Assembly (NCBI RefSeq): GCF_018861755.1
Contig: NZ_JAHLEF010000009.1
Coordinates: forward strand, 62,001-126,000
DNA from: Clostridium sp. CF012
GTDB taxonomy: Bacteria > Bacillota > Clostridia > Clostridiales > Clostridiaceae
Reading direction: 5' to 3'
Length of the DNA: 64,000 nucleotides
The notes under the pieces were generated by a model. The model saw only the letters and a program-made list of their open reading frames with translations. It was not told the origin of the DNA and did no database searches. Below are positions 8,728 to 15,852 of this stretch, one piece after another (the first letter of the stretch is position 1; the number at the start of each line of letters is the position of its first letter). The translations under genes and the position numbers were made by a program.

Positions 8728-8772
8728 ATGCGAGTGTTAGGTATAGATCTTGGAAGTCGTGCAGTATATTAA
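8728..8772 (+). pseudogene. Remnant of a second HgdC-like activator gene start
   Basis: ATG 8728 encodes MRVLGIDLGSRAVY and then stops. The first 11 codons and about 17 upstream bases (G-rich ribosome site plus the end of an HgdB-like gene) closely match 4264-4313. It therefore derives from an HgdB-HgdC junction of which only this scrap survives. It lies antisense inside an otherwise meaningless minus-strand ORF. Confidence 0.75.
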
Positions 8773-8935
8773 TAACTTTCCCTACCTTATGACCGTTTAG
8801 TTCATGTACCTTATCAGAAATCTTCTCTGCATCTTCTTTAGTTTTGCACATGATTGCAAAATTATCTGCGTCATATTCAATTTAGTCATTTATGAACAGC
8901 CTCATCAGCCCATGTTAATAAAAAACTAAAAAAAT
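8773..8935 (-). pseudogene. Gene debris of unrecognised origin
   Basis: A short minus-strand frame reads IEYDADNFAIMCKTKEDAEK and on to KVGKVIN. It has a stop just before it and fuses into the HgdC-like remnant at 8772. Another fragment (TWADEAVHK, stop) precedes it. These look like pieces of coding sequence left by deletions between the glnK-like and EFR1-like genes. I do not recognise the parent genes. No promoter or ribosome site supports expression. Confidence 0.35.
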
Positions 8936-9367
8936 TTAATTTGTACATAAAATCAATTCTTCTACTTTAATTCCGGGGCATTTATATTGGGGAGCATTAT
9001 AAGTGGTGTAGTAAATACTGTTATCAGCCAATTCCATTACTATTCCATAATCCAATTCTTTTTTCTTAGTTTTTAGAATTTTATCTAAATAAAAAATAGC
9101 ATTTCCAGCCTTTTCTCCGCAAGTAGCAACGCAAAAAATGTATTTTACCTTTTTCATATCAGTATTCGTTATAAATTCTTTTACCATAACAGGTATATCA
9201 AGTGCATGGACTGGAAAAATCAATCCAATTACTTCTGAATTAATAACATGTTTTCTTTCGATTTTTGTAATTGAGTGTAATTTTACGTTCCCCATTTTTT
9301 CTGCAATTCTCTTAGAGATGTATAAAGAATTTCCTGTACCTGAAAAATAGTATATGCTTGTTTCCAT
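8936..9367 (-). CDS. EFR1-type flavodoxin-domain protein, C-terminally truncated
   Basis: The 143-residue product begins like EFR1-family proteins: flavodoxin FMN loop FSGTGNSLYISKRIAEKMG, then IGLIFPVHALDIPVMVKEF and FCVATCGEKAGNA. Family members are about 250-270 residues and carry two [4Fe-4S] ferredoxin motifs at the C terminus. Here the frame ends at VEELILCTN, with no ferredoxin cysteines, against the debris at 8773-8935. It is probably a truncated, possibly non-functional gene. The start has a GAGGTG ribosome site. The next gene upstream is another flavodoxin-fold oxidoreductase. Confidence 0.7.
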   Translation of the reverse strand: METSIYYFSGTGNSLYISKRIAEKMGNVKLHSITKIERKHVINSEVIGLIFPVHALDIPVMVKEFITNTDMKKVKYIFCVATCGEKAGNAIFYLDKILKTKKKELDYGIVMELADNSIYYTTYNAPQYKCPGIKVEELILCTN

Positions 9368-9412
9368 TTTAACACCTCATCAATATCGGAATTTATATAG
9401 TTTTTCACTGAT

Positions 9413-9985
9413 TTAAATATACTTGGATACCTTTTCCAAGAACTGTTTTCTACTCTTATCAGTACCTGTTGTTGTATAATCATTATTTAACCATTTAACA
9501 TTTTTAAGTCCAACACTCTTTAACGTCCCACCGATAAATGTTCGCTGTATTGGATTGCCCACTATGAATTTTAAATACCAGGTAGGGGCTTGCGACGTTG
9601 TAATTACTACAGTTTTTTTGATATTATCCAACAAACCTTTTAGTCTATATTTTTCTTCGCTATATGCGAAATTCCTCAACATTACTTTATCAAGGAATCC
9701 CTTTAATATTGCAGGTAAAGAATACCACCAAATTGGAAAAATAAAAACTAACTCGTCAGATTCTTTTAACATGTCTTGATATTTTTTTACATTTACATCT
9801 TTATGTCCACCTTTAGAATAGAGTGCAAGTTCACTTTCCCTCAAAACTGGATCAAAATTATCTTTGTTTAAATCGATAATTTGATATTCCTTGTTCTTTT
9901 GTTGATATGAGAGTACTACTGTGTCCGTGATGGATTTGTTGAAACTTCCATGCCAAGGGTGAGCCAATATAATTGTTGCTTTCAT
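9413..9985 (-). CDS. NAD(P)H oxidoreductase, flavodoxin-like fold (YwrO/KefF family)
   Basis: This 190-residue protein has the hallmarks of the flavodoxin_2 quinone reductases: the N-terminal strand and loop IILAHPWHGSFNKSI, IFPIWWYSLPAILKGFLDKV and TTSQAPTWY. Such enzymes reduce quinones or nitro compounds in the cytoplasm with FMN/FAD and NAD(P)H. The ribosome site AAGGAAG precedes ATG 9985. A promoter with a 19-20-bp spacer of the MerR-activated kind lies at 10090-10121, just downstream of a merR-type gene, so it is the likely target of that regulator. Confidence 0.82.
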   Translation of the reverse strand: MKATIILAHPWHGSFNKSITDTVVLSYQQKNKEYQIIDLNKDNFDPVLRESELALYSKGGHKDVNVKKYQDMLKESDELVFIFPIWWYSLPAILKGFLDKVMLRNFAYSEEKYRLKGLLDNIKKTVVITTSQAPTWYLKFIVGNPIQRTFIGGTLKSVGLKNVKWLNNDYTTTGTDKSRKQFLEKVSKYI

Positions 9986-10089
9986 AAGACCACTTCCTTT
10001 TTAAATTTAAAACTATTTATTCCATTTGCAGCTCCTGGTTACATTTCATTTTGCAATCCTCAAATAGATATAGAATCATTTCTCAAGTT

Positions 10090-10121
10090 AGTATAACCCC
10101 TGTACTATACTACATAGTCAA
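10090..10121 (-). promoter_or_regulatory. MerR-type promoter for the flavodoxin-like oxidoreductase
   Basis: On the minus strand TTGACT (10116-10121) and TTATAC/TATACT (10090-10096) are 19-20 bases apart. That is longer than the normal 17 and typical for promoters that MerR-family proteins untwist. The spacer contains the dyad-like GTAGTATAGTAC. Confidence 0.55.
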
Positions 10122-10131
10122 GTATAATTTT

Positions 10132-10539
10132 TTATATATTTAAATAAAATTCTAATTTCGTACAGATATCTTCCTGCTCTGACAATATACTATCATTTAT
10201 TTTCACAAACATTTTTTTCATTCGGCTTAATTCCTCTGACTTTCTATCAATTTCTTTTATCTTATCTTCAATAATTCTTTTTATTTCTCTGAGGTCACAT
10301 CCTGCTATTTCATCAAACAATTTAGATAACAGTGATTTGATCTCCTTTAAAGAAAAACCATACTCTTTAGAAATAAGAATGCAGCGAAGTCTTTCTATAT
10401 CTTCTTTTGTATATTTCCTATATCCATTCGTATCTCTTTTGGGTTCATTGAGTAACCCAATCTTTTCATAATATCTTATGGTTTCTTTATTAATTTTCAA
10501 TGTTTTTGCAAACTCTCCGATATTATAACCTGTTCCCAT
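10132..10539 (-). CDS. MerR-family transcriptional regulator
   Basis: A 135-residue one-domain regulator. The winged helix-turn-helix is at the start (YNIGEFAKTLKINKETIRYYEKIGLL, about residues 4-30) with RDTNGYRKYTKEDIERLRCI after it, followed by a long dimerisation coiled coil (about 80-120). C103 and C126 positions are approximate; neither forms a metal motif I can name, so the inducer is unknown. It has an AGGAGGG ribosome site. The next gene downstream has a long-spacer promoter that fits regulation by this protein. Confidence 0.88.
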   Translation of the reverse strand: MGTGYNIGEFAKTLKINKETIRYYEKIGLLNEPKRDTNGYRKYTKEDIERLRCILISKEYGFSLKEIKSLLSKLFDEIAGCDLREIKRIIEDKIKEIDRKSEELSRMKKMFVKINDSILSEQEDICTKLEFYLNI

Positions 10540-10606
10540 ATTACCCTCCTAAAACATGATTTCAATCAACACTGGAATCTCAACAGTCTCATGATTCATT
10601 TTTGAA

Positions 10607-10819
10607 GAAACCTTTAGTGTGACTGACTTTAAAGAACTTTATTTTAAACGTTGGGGAATTAAAGTAAAATATAATGAATTAAAAAATAGGCTGCAAATAC
10701 AGAATTTTACTAGAGAAACACCAATTGCAATAAAACAGGGTTTTTAGGCTACTGTTTATTTATCAAATATGGTTACACTAGCAAAAATGCAACTCCAACA
10801 AGACATTCAGTCAAAATAA
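10607..10819 (+). pseudogene. IS4-like transposase C-terminal relic
   Basis: The frame reads ETFSVTDFKELYFKRWGIKV and continues YNELKNRLQIQNFTRETPIA before a TAG at 10745-10747 and a TAA at 10817-10819. YFKRWGIKVKYNELKNRLQIQNF is recognisable as the C-terminal part of an IS4-family DDE transposase (the region of the Y-(2)-R-(3)-E-(6)-K signature). There is no start, no N-terminal domain and no complete terminal repeats. ATGCAACTC (10787) and GAGTTGCAT (10836 region) form an inverted pair near its end. The rest of 10540-10962 shows nothing I can name. Confidence 0.65.
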
Positions 10820-10935
10820 CTTAAGGTCTATTAGAGTTGCATACAATTTGGTGATATTTTAAATATTGAGTTTTTATCCATTTTTTTAAGTTACAATTTT
10901 AAATTGCAACTTATTTGAAGGCTAACTTGATGACA

Positions 10936-10955
10936 CTTGCCACGTGAGTTGCACC
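10936..10955 (+). repeat. Dispersed palindromic repeat, copy B
   Basis: The sequence is CTTGCCACGTGAGTTGCACC. Its GGCACC-type end faces the DUF1846 stop codon 7 bases away. Confidence 0.75.
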
Positions 10956-10962
10956 TTATTAT

Positions 10963-12468
10963 TTATATATAGTAAAGACTTTCCGTTGCGTATTCCGCAT
11001 CAGATGTTATATCTATACCAAGTTTCCTGAAAGTTTGCTCATCATTTGTACTTATAATTGTAGTTGAGTGAGCTTGACATCCTTTTAGCATTGTTAACTT
11101 ATCCATAGCCACCTTTGCTGTTGGATTTGTAGCAGCACATATGCTAAGTGCAATTAATATATTTTCGCAATCTAAAGCTGGTTTTTTACTGGCTAAGATT
11201 TTTGATTTTAGATTTATAATTGGCTCAAGTATAACTGGAGAAATAAGATGGATTTCGTCATCTATATTGGCAAAATATTTAACAGCATTTAAAATTATAG
11301 CAGCTGTTGCATCCATTATTTCTGAACTTTTACTAGTTAATATTGTTCCATCATTAAGCTCTATTGCAAGGGCCGGGCAAGCTTCATTTTTATTAGAACA
11401 TTGCTTTAAATTAGCTGATCGCTCCCTTGCAGGCATAACAACTTTTCTATCTTGCTGTTTTAAATTAAGTTCTTCCATAAGAAGCTTTACTCTCTCAAAA
11501 GTTTCTTTATCTATATAACCTTTTTTATATTCACAACCTGTTTTGAAGTATCTTCTTATTACCTCTTGCCTAGATGCCTCTTTGATAACCTCATCATCAA
11601 TAATTCCAAAGCCTACTCTATTAACTCCCATATCTGTTGGGGATTTATAAACAGCCTCTTCCTCAGTTATCCTTTCTATAATTCTTCTAAGTACAGGGAA
11701 GGTTTCAATATCACGGTTATAGTTTACAGATATCTTATTATAAGCATCAAAGTGGAAGGAATCTAGCATATTTACATCATTAAGATCTGCTGTTGCAGCT
11801 TCGTATGCTATGTTTAGTGGATGCTTTAGTGGAATATTCCACACTGGGAAAGTTTCAAATTTTGAATAACCCGCCGCTCTACCTTGCTTATGTTCATGAT
11901 AAAGTTGACTGAGGCAAGTAGCTAGCTTTCCACTCCCTGGTCCTGGCGCTGTTACAACTACAATAGATTTTGTAGTTTCAATAAATGGATTTTTACCATA
12001 TCCCTCATCACTTACAATTGCATCTACATCTGTAGGATATCCTTTAGTTGCTCTATGTTTATATACCTTTATGCCTCGGCGTTCAAGTTTATTTATAAAA
12101 ATCGTAGTTGCTGGTTGCCCGTCATATCTAGTGATTACGACACTATTTACATCAAGCGAGTATGCACGTAAATCATCAATTAATCTTAAAACATCCACAT
12201 CATAAGTGATTCCAAAATCTCCTCTTATTTTGTTTCTTTCAATATCTCCTGCAAATACACAAATAATGACCTCAACTTTTTCTTTTAACTTATGTAGTAA
12301 TTTAATTTTTGCATTTTCATCAAAACCTGGTAAAACTCTTTTTGCATGAAGATCATTGAAAAGTTTTCCACCAAATTCTAGATATAACTTATCATAATCA
12401 TTAACTCTTTCTAAAATGTACTTTGATTGTTCTTCTAAATATTTTTTCTGATCAAATCCAATTTTCAT
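10963..12468 (-). CDS. DUF1846 / UPF0371 family protein
   Basis: This 501-residue protein matches the DUF1846 family of Firmicutes along its whole length. It has [20 protein letters not shown] at the start, the block [20 protein letters not shown] and a P-loop-like [20 protein letters not shown] near residue 180. It also has the conserved [20 protein letters not shown]. Structures of the family show a Rossmann-like nucleotide-binding fold, but the biochemical role is not established. It is cytoplasmic, monocistronic and well conserved. Its stop lies 7 bases from a palindromic repeat. Confidence 0.88.
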   Translation of the reverse strand: MKIGFDQKKYLEEQSKYILERVNDYDKLYLEFGGKLFNDLHAKRVLPGFDENAKIKLLHKLKEKVEVIICVFAGDIERNKIRGDFGITYDVDVLRLIDDLRAYSLDVNSVVITRYDGQPATTIFINKLERRGIKVYKHRATKGYPTDVDAIVSDEGYGKNPFIETTKSIVVVTAPGPGSGKLATCLSQLYHEHKQGRAAGYSKFETFPVWNIPLKHPLNIAYEAATADLNDVNMLDSFHFDAYNKISVNYNRDIETFPVLRRIIERITEEEAVYKSPTDMGVNRVGFGIIDDEVIKEASRQEVIRRYFKTGCEYKKGYIDKETFERVKLLMEELNLKQQDRKVVMPARERSANLKQCSNKNEACPALAIELNDGTILTSKSSEIMDATAAIILNAVKYFANIDDEIHLISPVILEPIINLKSKILASKKPALDCENILIALSICAATNPTAKVAMDKLTMLKGCQAHSTTIISTNDEQTFRKLGIDITSDAEYATESLYYI

Positions 12469-12623
12469 TTTTACGCCTCACTTGCACCGTTATTTTTTAG
12501 ATATTTTATAATAAATATTTTACAACCAATATTTCCACATAAATAATACATCAAAATATGCTTTTACAACTTAATATTATCGCACAATTTTAGCTTAAAG
12601 TAAACTTAATTTATGTTTTAAAT

Positions 12624-12652
12624 TTGACATACCTCTTAACTTATAGTAAAAT
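12624..12652 (+). promoter_or_regulatory. Promoter of the que operon
   Basis: TTGACA (12624-12629) and TAAAAT (12647-12652) are separated by 17 bases, in front of the second preQ1 aptamer. Confidence 0.75.
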
Positions 12653-12673
12653 TAAAAATAATAAAACTAAATA

Positions 12674-12715
12674 AGACAGTTCTAAACCATCCTGTCTATA
12701 AACAAAACTAGGACG
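12674..12715 (+). promoter_or_regulatory. preQ1-I riboswitch aptamer (copy 2)
   Basis: It has the same AGACAG/CTGTCT stem, GTTCTAAACCATC loop and A-rich ACTAGGACG tail as the copy at 3098. Bases 12670-12734 are identical to 3094-3158. It is followed by a terminator and by the queD-queE-folE-queC operon, the classical target of this riboswitch class. Confidence 0.95.
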
Positions 12716-12717
12716 TA

Positions 12718-12768
12718 ACTACCGTTTTAGGTAGCTTTTTTTGTATAAGGGTGGATTATGCCCTTTTT
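12718..12768 (+). terminator. Riboswitch terminator of the que operon
   Basis: CTACC/GGTAG followed by seven T forms the expression platform. A second, weaker AGGG...CCCT hairpin with a T run follows at about 12748-12768. Confidence 0.8.
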
Positions 12769-12857
12769 TGTTTATAAAAAAACCGTAGGATATAAAACTA
12801 TCGGGATTTTGGGAGAAATATTAATTAAATTAACATAATTCTAGGAGGCGTCACCAC

Positions 12858-13289
12858 ATGTATATATTAAAGGCAGAACACAGCTTTGACAGTGCACATT
12901 TTCTTTCTGGTTATGATGGAAAATGTGCGAATATTCACGGACATCGTTGGAAAGTTGAAGTTGATGTTCAATCAGAAAACTTGGTAAAAGGCGGGCAACT
13001 TGACGGCATGGTAATAGATTTTGGTGATTTAAAAAAAGATGTTAAAGATATGGTAGATTGTTATGACCACGTCTTAATTATACAAGAAGGCACTATGCGT
13101 GACCTCACATTAAATTGTATAAAGCAAGATGGCTTTAATGTGATTGTGGTTGATTTTAGACCAACAGCAGAAAACTTTGCAGCATTTTTCTTTAGACTAA
13201 TGAAAAATAAAGGATATAATGTAAAGAGGACTACGGTTTATGAAACACCTACTAATAGTGCAGCATATGAAGAAAGCGAGGTACGTTAA
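12858..13289 (+). CDS. queD: 6-carboxy-tetrahydropterin synthase QueD
   Basis: QueD converts 7,8-dihydroneopterin triphosphate to 6-carboxy-5,6,7,8-tetrahydropterin, the first committed step to preQ0. The 143-residue protein has the zinc-binding histidines of the PTPS fold (FDSAHF near residue 12; IHGHRWKVEV near 28), the VIDFGDLK motif and the catalytic DH dyad (CYDHVLI). The start ATG 12858 has TAGGAGG at optimal spacing. It is the first gene of a four-gene operon behind a preQ1-I riboswitch. Confidence 0.95.
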   Translation: MYILKAEHSFDSAHFLSGYDGKCANIHGHRWKVEVDVQSENLVKGGQLDGMVIDFGDLKKDVKDMVDCYDHVLIIQEGTMRDLTLNCIKQDGFNVIVVDFRPTAENFAAFFFRLMKNKGYNVKRTTVYETPTNSAAYEESEVR

Positions 13290-13290
13290 A

Positions 13291-13956
13291 GTGAAATTTA
13301 AGGTAGTTGAAAAGTTCACAAGCATTAATGGAGAAGGTCCTCTATCTGGTCAACTTGTAGTATTCATAAGATTTGCAGGCTGTAATCTAAATTGTAGCTA
13401 CTGCGATACCACTTGGGCTAATGCTCCTGATGCGGGTTATGATTTAATGACCTCTGATGATATATATAAATATATTAAATCTACTGAAATTAGGAATGTA
13501 ACCTTAACTGGTGGCGAGCCATTACTTCAAGAAGGAATTATAGAATTATTAGAAATGCTTTCTAAAGATAGGTTGCTTCATGTTGAAATTGAAACTAATG
13601 GTAGTGCTGATTTAAACGAATTTGATCATATAGAAAATCCACCCAGCTTTAATATGGATTATAAATTACCTTCAAGCAATATGGAAGATAAAATGAATTT
13701 GAATAACTTTGAGTATTTAAGTTATAAGGATACAGTTAAATTTGTGTGTGGCAGCAGGTCAGATTTGCAAAAGTCTAAATTCATAATAGATAAATATGGT
13801 CTTTCTAATAAAACCAATGTGTATATTAGTCCAGTCTTTGGACAAATTGACCTAGAGAACATTGTAGATTTTATGAAAGATAATATAATGAATGGTGTTA
13901 ATCTTCAAATTCAACTTCATAAAATCATTTGGGATCCAAATAAGAGAGGTGTATAA
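13291..13956 (+). CDS. queE: 7-carboxy-7-deazaguanine synthase QueE (radical SAM)
   Basis: QueE rearranges 6-carboxytetrahydropterin to 7-carboxy-7-deazaguanine. GTG 13291 is chosen because GAGG at 13278-13282 is correctly spaced and the product then starts [20 protein letters not shown], as in the family (221 residues). The radical-SAM cluster motif is C31-x3-C35-x2-C38 ([10 protein letters not shown]), and the SAM-binding TGGEP motif follows. The gene starts one base after the queD stop. No frameshift or missing residue is seen. Confidence 0.95.
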   Translation: MKFKVVEKFTSINGEGPLSGQLVVFIRFAGCNLNCSYCDTTWANAPDAGYDLMTSDDIYKYIKSTEIRNVTLTGGEPLLQEGIIELLEMLSKDRLLHVEIETNGSADLNEFDHIENPPSFNMDYKLPSSNMEDKMNLNNFEYLSYKDTVKFVCGSRSDLQKSKFIIDKYGLSNKTNVYISPVFGQIDLENIVDFMKDNIMNGVNLQIQLHKIIWDPNKRGV

Positions 13957-13960
13957 AATT

Positions 13961-14551
13961 ATGGCAATTGATACAAAAGCAATTGAAGAACATATAAGAG
14001 GAATTTTAATAGCTTTAGGTGACAACCCATCTCGCCAAGGGCTTAAAGATACCCCTGCGCGTGTAGCTAAAATGTATGAAGAAGTATTCGCCGGCATGTC
14101 TTATAGCAATGATGAAATTGCTGAAATGTTTAATACAACTTTTGAAGATGATTTAATAGTTAAAGAGGATTCCCGCGATATAGTGATAATGAAGGATATC
14201 CAAATTTTTAGCTATTGTGAACACCATTTAGCACTGATGTATAATATGAGTGTTTCAGTTGCATATGTCCCTACTAAAAAGATTATTGGACTAAGTAAAA
14301 TTGCAAGAATAGCTGATATGGTAGGCCGCAGATTGCAGCTTCAAGAACGAATAGGCACAGACATAGCTGAAATTATGCAAAAGGTAACTAACTCGCCTGA
14401 TGTGGCTGTTATTATAGAAGGTGAGCATGGCTGCATGACTACAAGAGGAATAAAAAAGCCAGGCACTAAAACAATGTCAACTACTTTTAGAGGAAAATTT
14501 ACTACTGATGTAATTTTAAATAATAAATTGATGATGCTTTATACTAAATAA
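13961..14551 (+). CDS. folE: GTP cyclohydrolase I FolE
   Basis: The enzyme converts GTP to dihydroneopterin triphosphate, the substrate of QueD. The 196-residue protein begins at ATG 13961 (GAGAGGTG ribosome site). It has the catalytic and zinc motifs [11 protein letters not shown] and [11 protein letters not shown] and the family blocks [18 protein letters not shown] and GLSKIARI. Its place between queE and queC, under preQ1 control, indicates dedication to deazaguanine synthesis, although folate synthesis can use the same product. Confidence 0.95.
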   Translation: MAIDTKAIEEHIRGILIALGDNPSRQGLKDTPARVAKMYEEVFAGMSYSNDEIAEMFNTTFEDDLIVKEDSRDIVIMKDIQIFSYCEHHLALMYNMSVSVAYVPTKKIIGLSKIARIADMVGRRLQLQERIGTDIAEIMQKVTNSPDVAVIIEGEHGCMTTRGIKKPGTKTMSTTFRGKFTTDVILNNKLMMLYTK

Positions 14552-14568
14552 AGGTTGGTGTATTAATT

Positions 14569-15225
14569 ATGGATAGCGAAAAAGCAATAGTTGTATTCAG
14601 TGGTGGACAAGATAGCACAACTTGTTTATTTTGGGCCTTAAAGAAATATAAAGAGGTTATAGCTGTATCTTTTGATTATAGTCAAAAACATATATTAGAG
14701 CTTACTTGTGCAAAGGATATATGTAAAAAACACGGTGTAGAATATCATTCTTTAGACTTAAACCTTTTAAATCAGTTAGCACCAAATTCCTTAACAAGAA
14801 AAGATATGGAAGTAGATAAGGAAGCACCTATTGATAGCGTACCTAATTCCTTTGTAGATGGTAGAAATTTATTATTCTTAACCTTTGTAGCAGTATTTGC
14901 AAAGCAAAGAGGTATAAATAATATTGTAACTGGTGTATCTCAAAGTGACTTTAGTGGATACCCAGATTGTAGAGATGTGTTTATAAAATCCTTAAATGTT
15001 ACCTTAAACTTAGCTATGGGTTATGATTTTGTAATTGAAACCCCTTTAATGTGGATTAACAAGGCTGAAACTTGGAAGATGGCTTATGACTTAGGTGTAC
15101 TTGATGTAGTTAAAGAGGAAACTTTAACTTGTTATAATGGAATAATAGGTAATGGTTGTGGTGACTGCCCTTCTTGTAAATTAAGAAAAAAAGGGTATTT
15201 GGAATTTAAAGAAAAATATTTATAA
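14569..15225 (+). CDS. queC: 7-cyano-7-deazaguanine (preQ0) synthase QueC
   Basis: QueC makes preQ0 from 7-carboxy-7-deazaguanine with ammonia and ATP. The 218-residue protein has the PP-loop [20 protein letters not shown] near residue 8. The C-terminal zinc site is built from C...[11 protein letters not shown] (about residues 188-206). It is the last gene of the operon; no queF, tgt, queA, queG or queH follows. The nitrile reduction to preQ1 must therefore be encoded elsewhere or done by another enzyme. Confidence 0.95.
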   Translation: MDSEKAIVVFSGGQDSTTCLFWALKKYKEVIAVSFDYSQKHILELTCAKDICKKHGVEYHSLDLNLLNQLAPNSLTRKDMEVDKEAPIDSVPNSFVDGRNLLFLTFVAVFAKQRGINNIVTGVSQSDFSGYPDCRDVFIKSLNVTLNLAMGYDFVIETPLMWINKAETWKMAYDLGVLDVVKEETLTCYNGIIGNGCGDCPSCKLRKKGYLEFKEKYL

Positions 15226-15230
15226 AAAAG

Positions 15231-15273
15231 AAAAGAAGGCTTCGTAAATTTAATTTACTAAGCCTTCTTTTTT
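15231..15273. terminator. Terminator between queC and the thioredoxin-like gene
   Basis: AAAAGAAGGCTT and AAGCCTTCTTTT arms with an inner GTAAATT/AATTTAC stem and T runs on both strands. It is probably bidirectional for the convergent genes. Confidence 0.88.
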
Positions 15274-15279
15274 AATCCT

Positions 15280-15603
15280 TTAAAATAACATATCATAGTA
15301 TCTCTCTATAGTTTTTCCTAACACATCAACACTAATAAATCTTGCCTCACGAATAACTTCTTTACCTTCAATATAAACCAAAATTGCGGGTAATGTAAAT
15401 ATTGAGTACTGTCCTGCTGCCTGGGTAAATTTTTCAACCATAACTTTACTCATCTTGAGCTCTGGAAATTCAATTATCATTTTCTCAATTTTAGGAAGCA
15501 GTGCCACACATACGTTGCAGCTTTCTGAAGCAAAGTAAATCATAGCTATTGTATTTCCCTTTATAAAGTCATCCATTTCATCCAAAGTATTTAGTTCTAT
15601 CAT
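15280..15603 (-). CDS. Thioredoxin-like protein
   Basis: This 107-residue thioredoxin-fold protein has the active-site region YFASESCNVCVALLPKI (CNVC near residue 29) and the cis-Pro loop (FTLPAILVYIEGK). The CNVC dithiol and the IYFASESC context point to a thioredoxin-family redox protein rather than canonical TrxA (WCGPC). ATG 15603 follows AGGAGG. An open extension upstream (MTLATWVAPG) is just the palindromic repeat read as codons and is excluded. It has no signal peptide. Confidence 0.85.
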   Translation of the reverse strand: MIELNTLDEMDDFIKGNTIAMIYFASESCNVCVALLPKIEKMIIEFPELKMSKVMVEKFTQAAGQYSIFTLPAILVYIEGKEVIREARFISVDVLGKTIERYYDMLF

Positions 15604-15625
15604 TATTATTCCTCCTGGTCTTCCT

Positions 15626-15650
15626 GGTGCCACCCACGTGGCAAGTGTCA
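15626..15650 (-). repeat. Dispersed palindromic repeat, copy C
   Basis: On the gene strand it reads CTTGCCACGTGGGTGGCACC. It lies 22 bases before the thioredoxin-like ATG, with the GGCACC end facing the gene. Confidence 0.88.
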
Positions 15651-15852
15651 TCTTTAAATGTTATTATTTCATAAACTACTAAATAATCAATCCTTGTATA
15701 CCCCTACCCCCTATGCTTATTTTAAATTATATTCTCTCTTATATAACATGTCAATACACATTTTAATTATAATATATATGCATTTTAGTAAATATTTGTT
15801 ATACTGTTTATAGTAATCAAATTTAAATTCAATAATAGGGGGGATAATTACT

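Noticed and set aside
8621-8851. 76-residue minus-strand ORF
   Set aside because: It runs antisense through the HgdC-like remnant and ends in low-complexity codons; only its first third looks like former coding sequence.
10560-10960. Complete IS4-family insertion sequence
   Set aside because: Only the C-terminal part of a transposase with internal stops remains, and no matching terminal repeats or target duplication were found.
15603-15651. N-terminal extension MTLATWVAPG on the thioredoxin-like protein (and the similar MPLATWVAPRGE at 18829-18871)
   Set aside because: These residues are only the palindromic repeat read in frame; good ribosome sites precede the later ATG codons.
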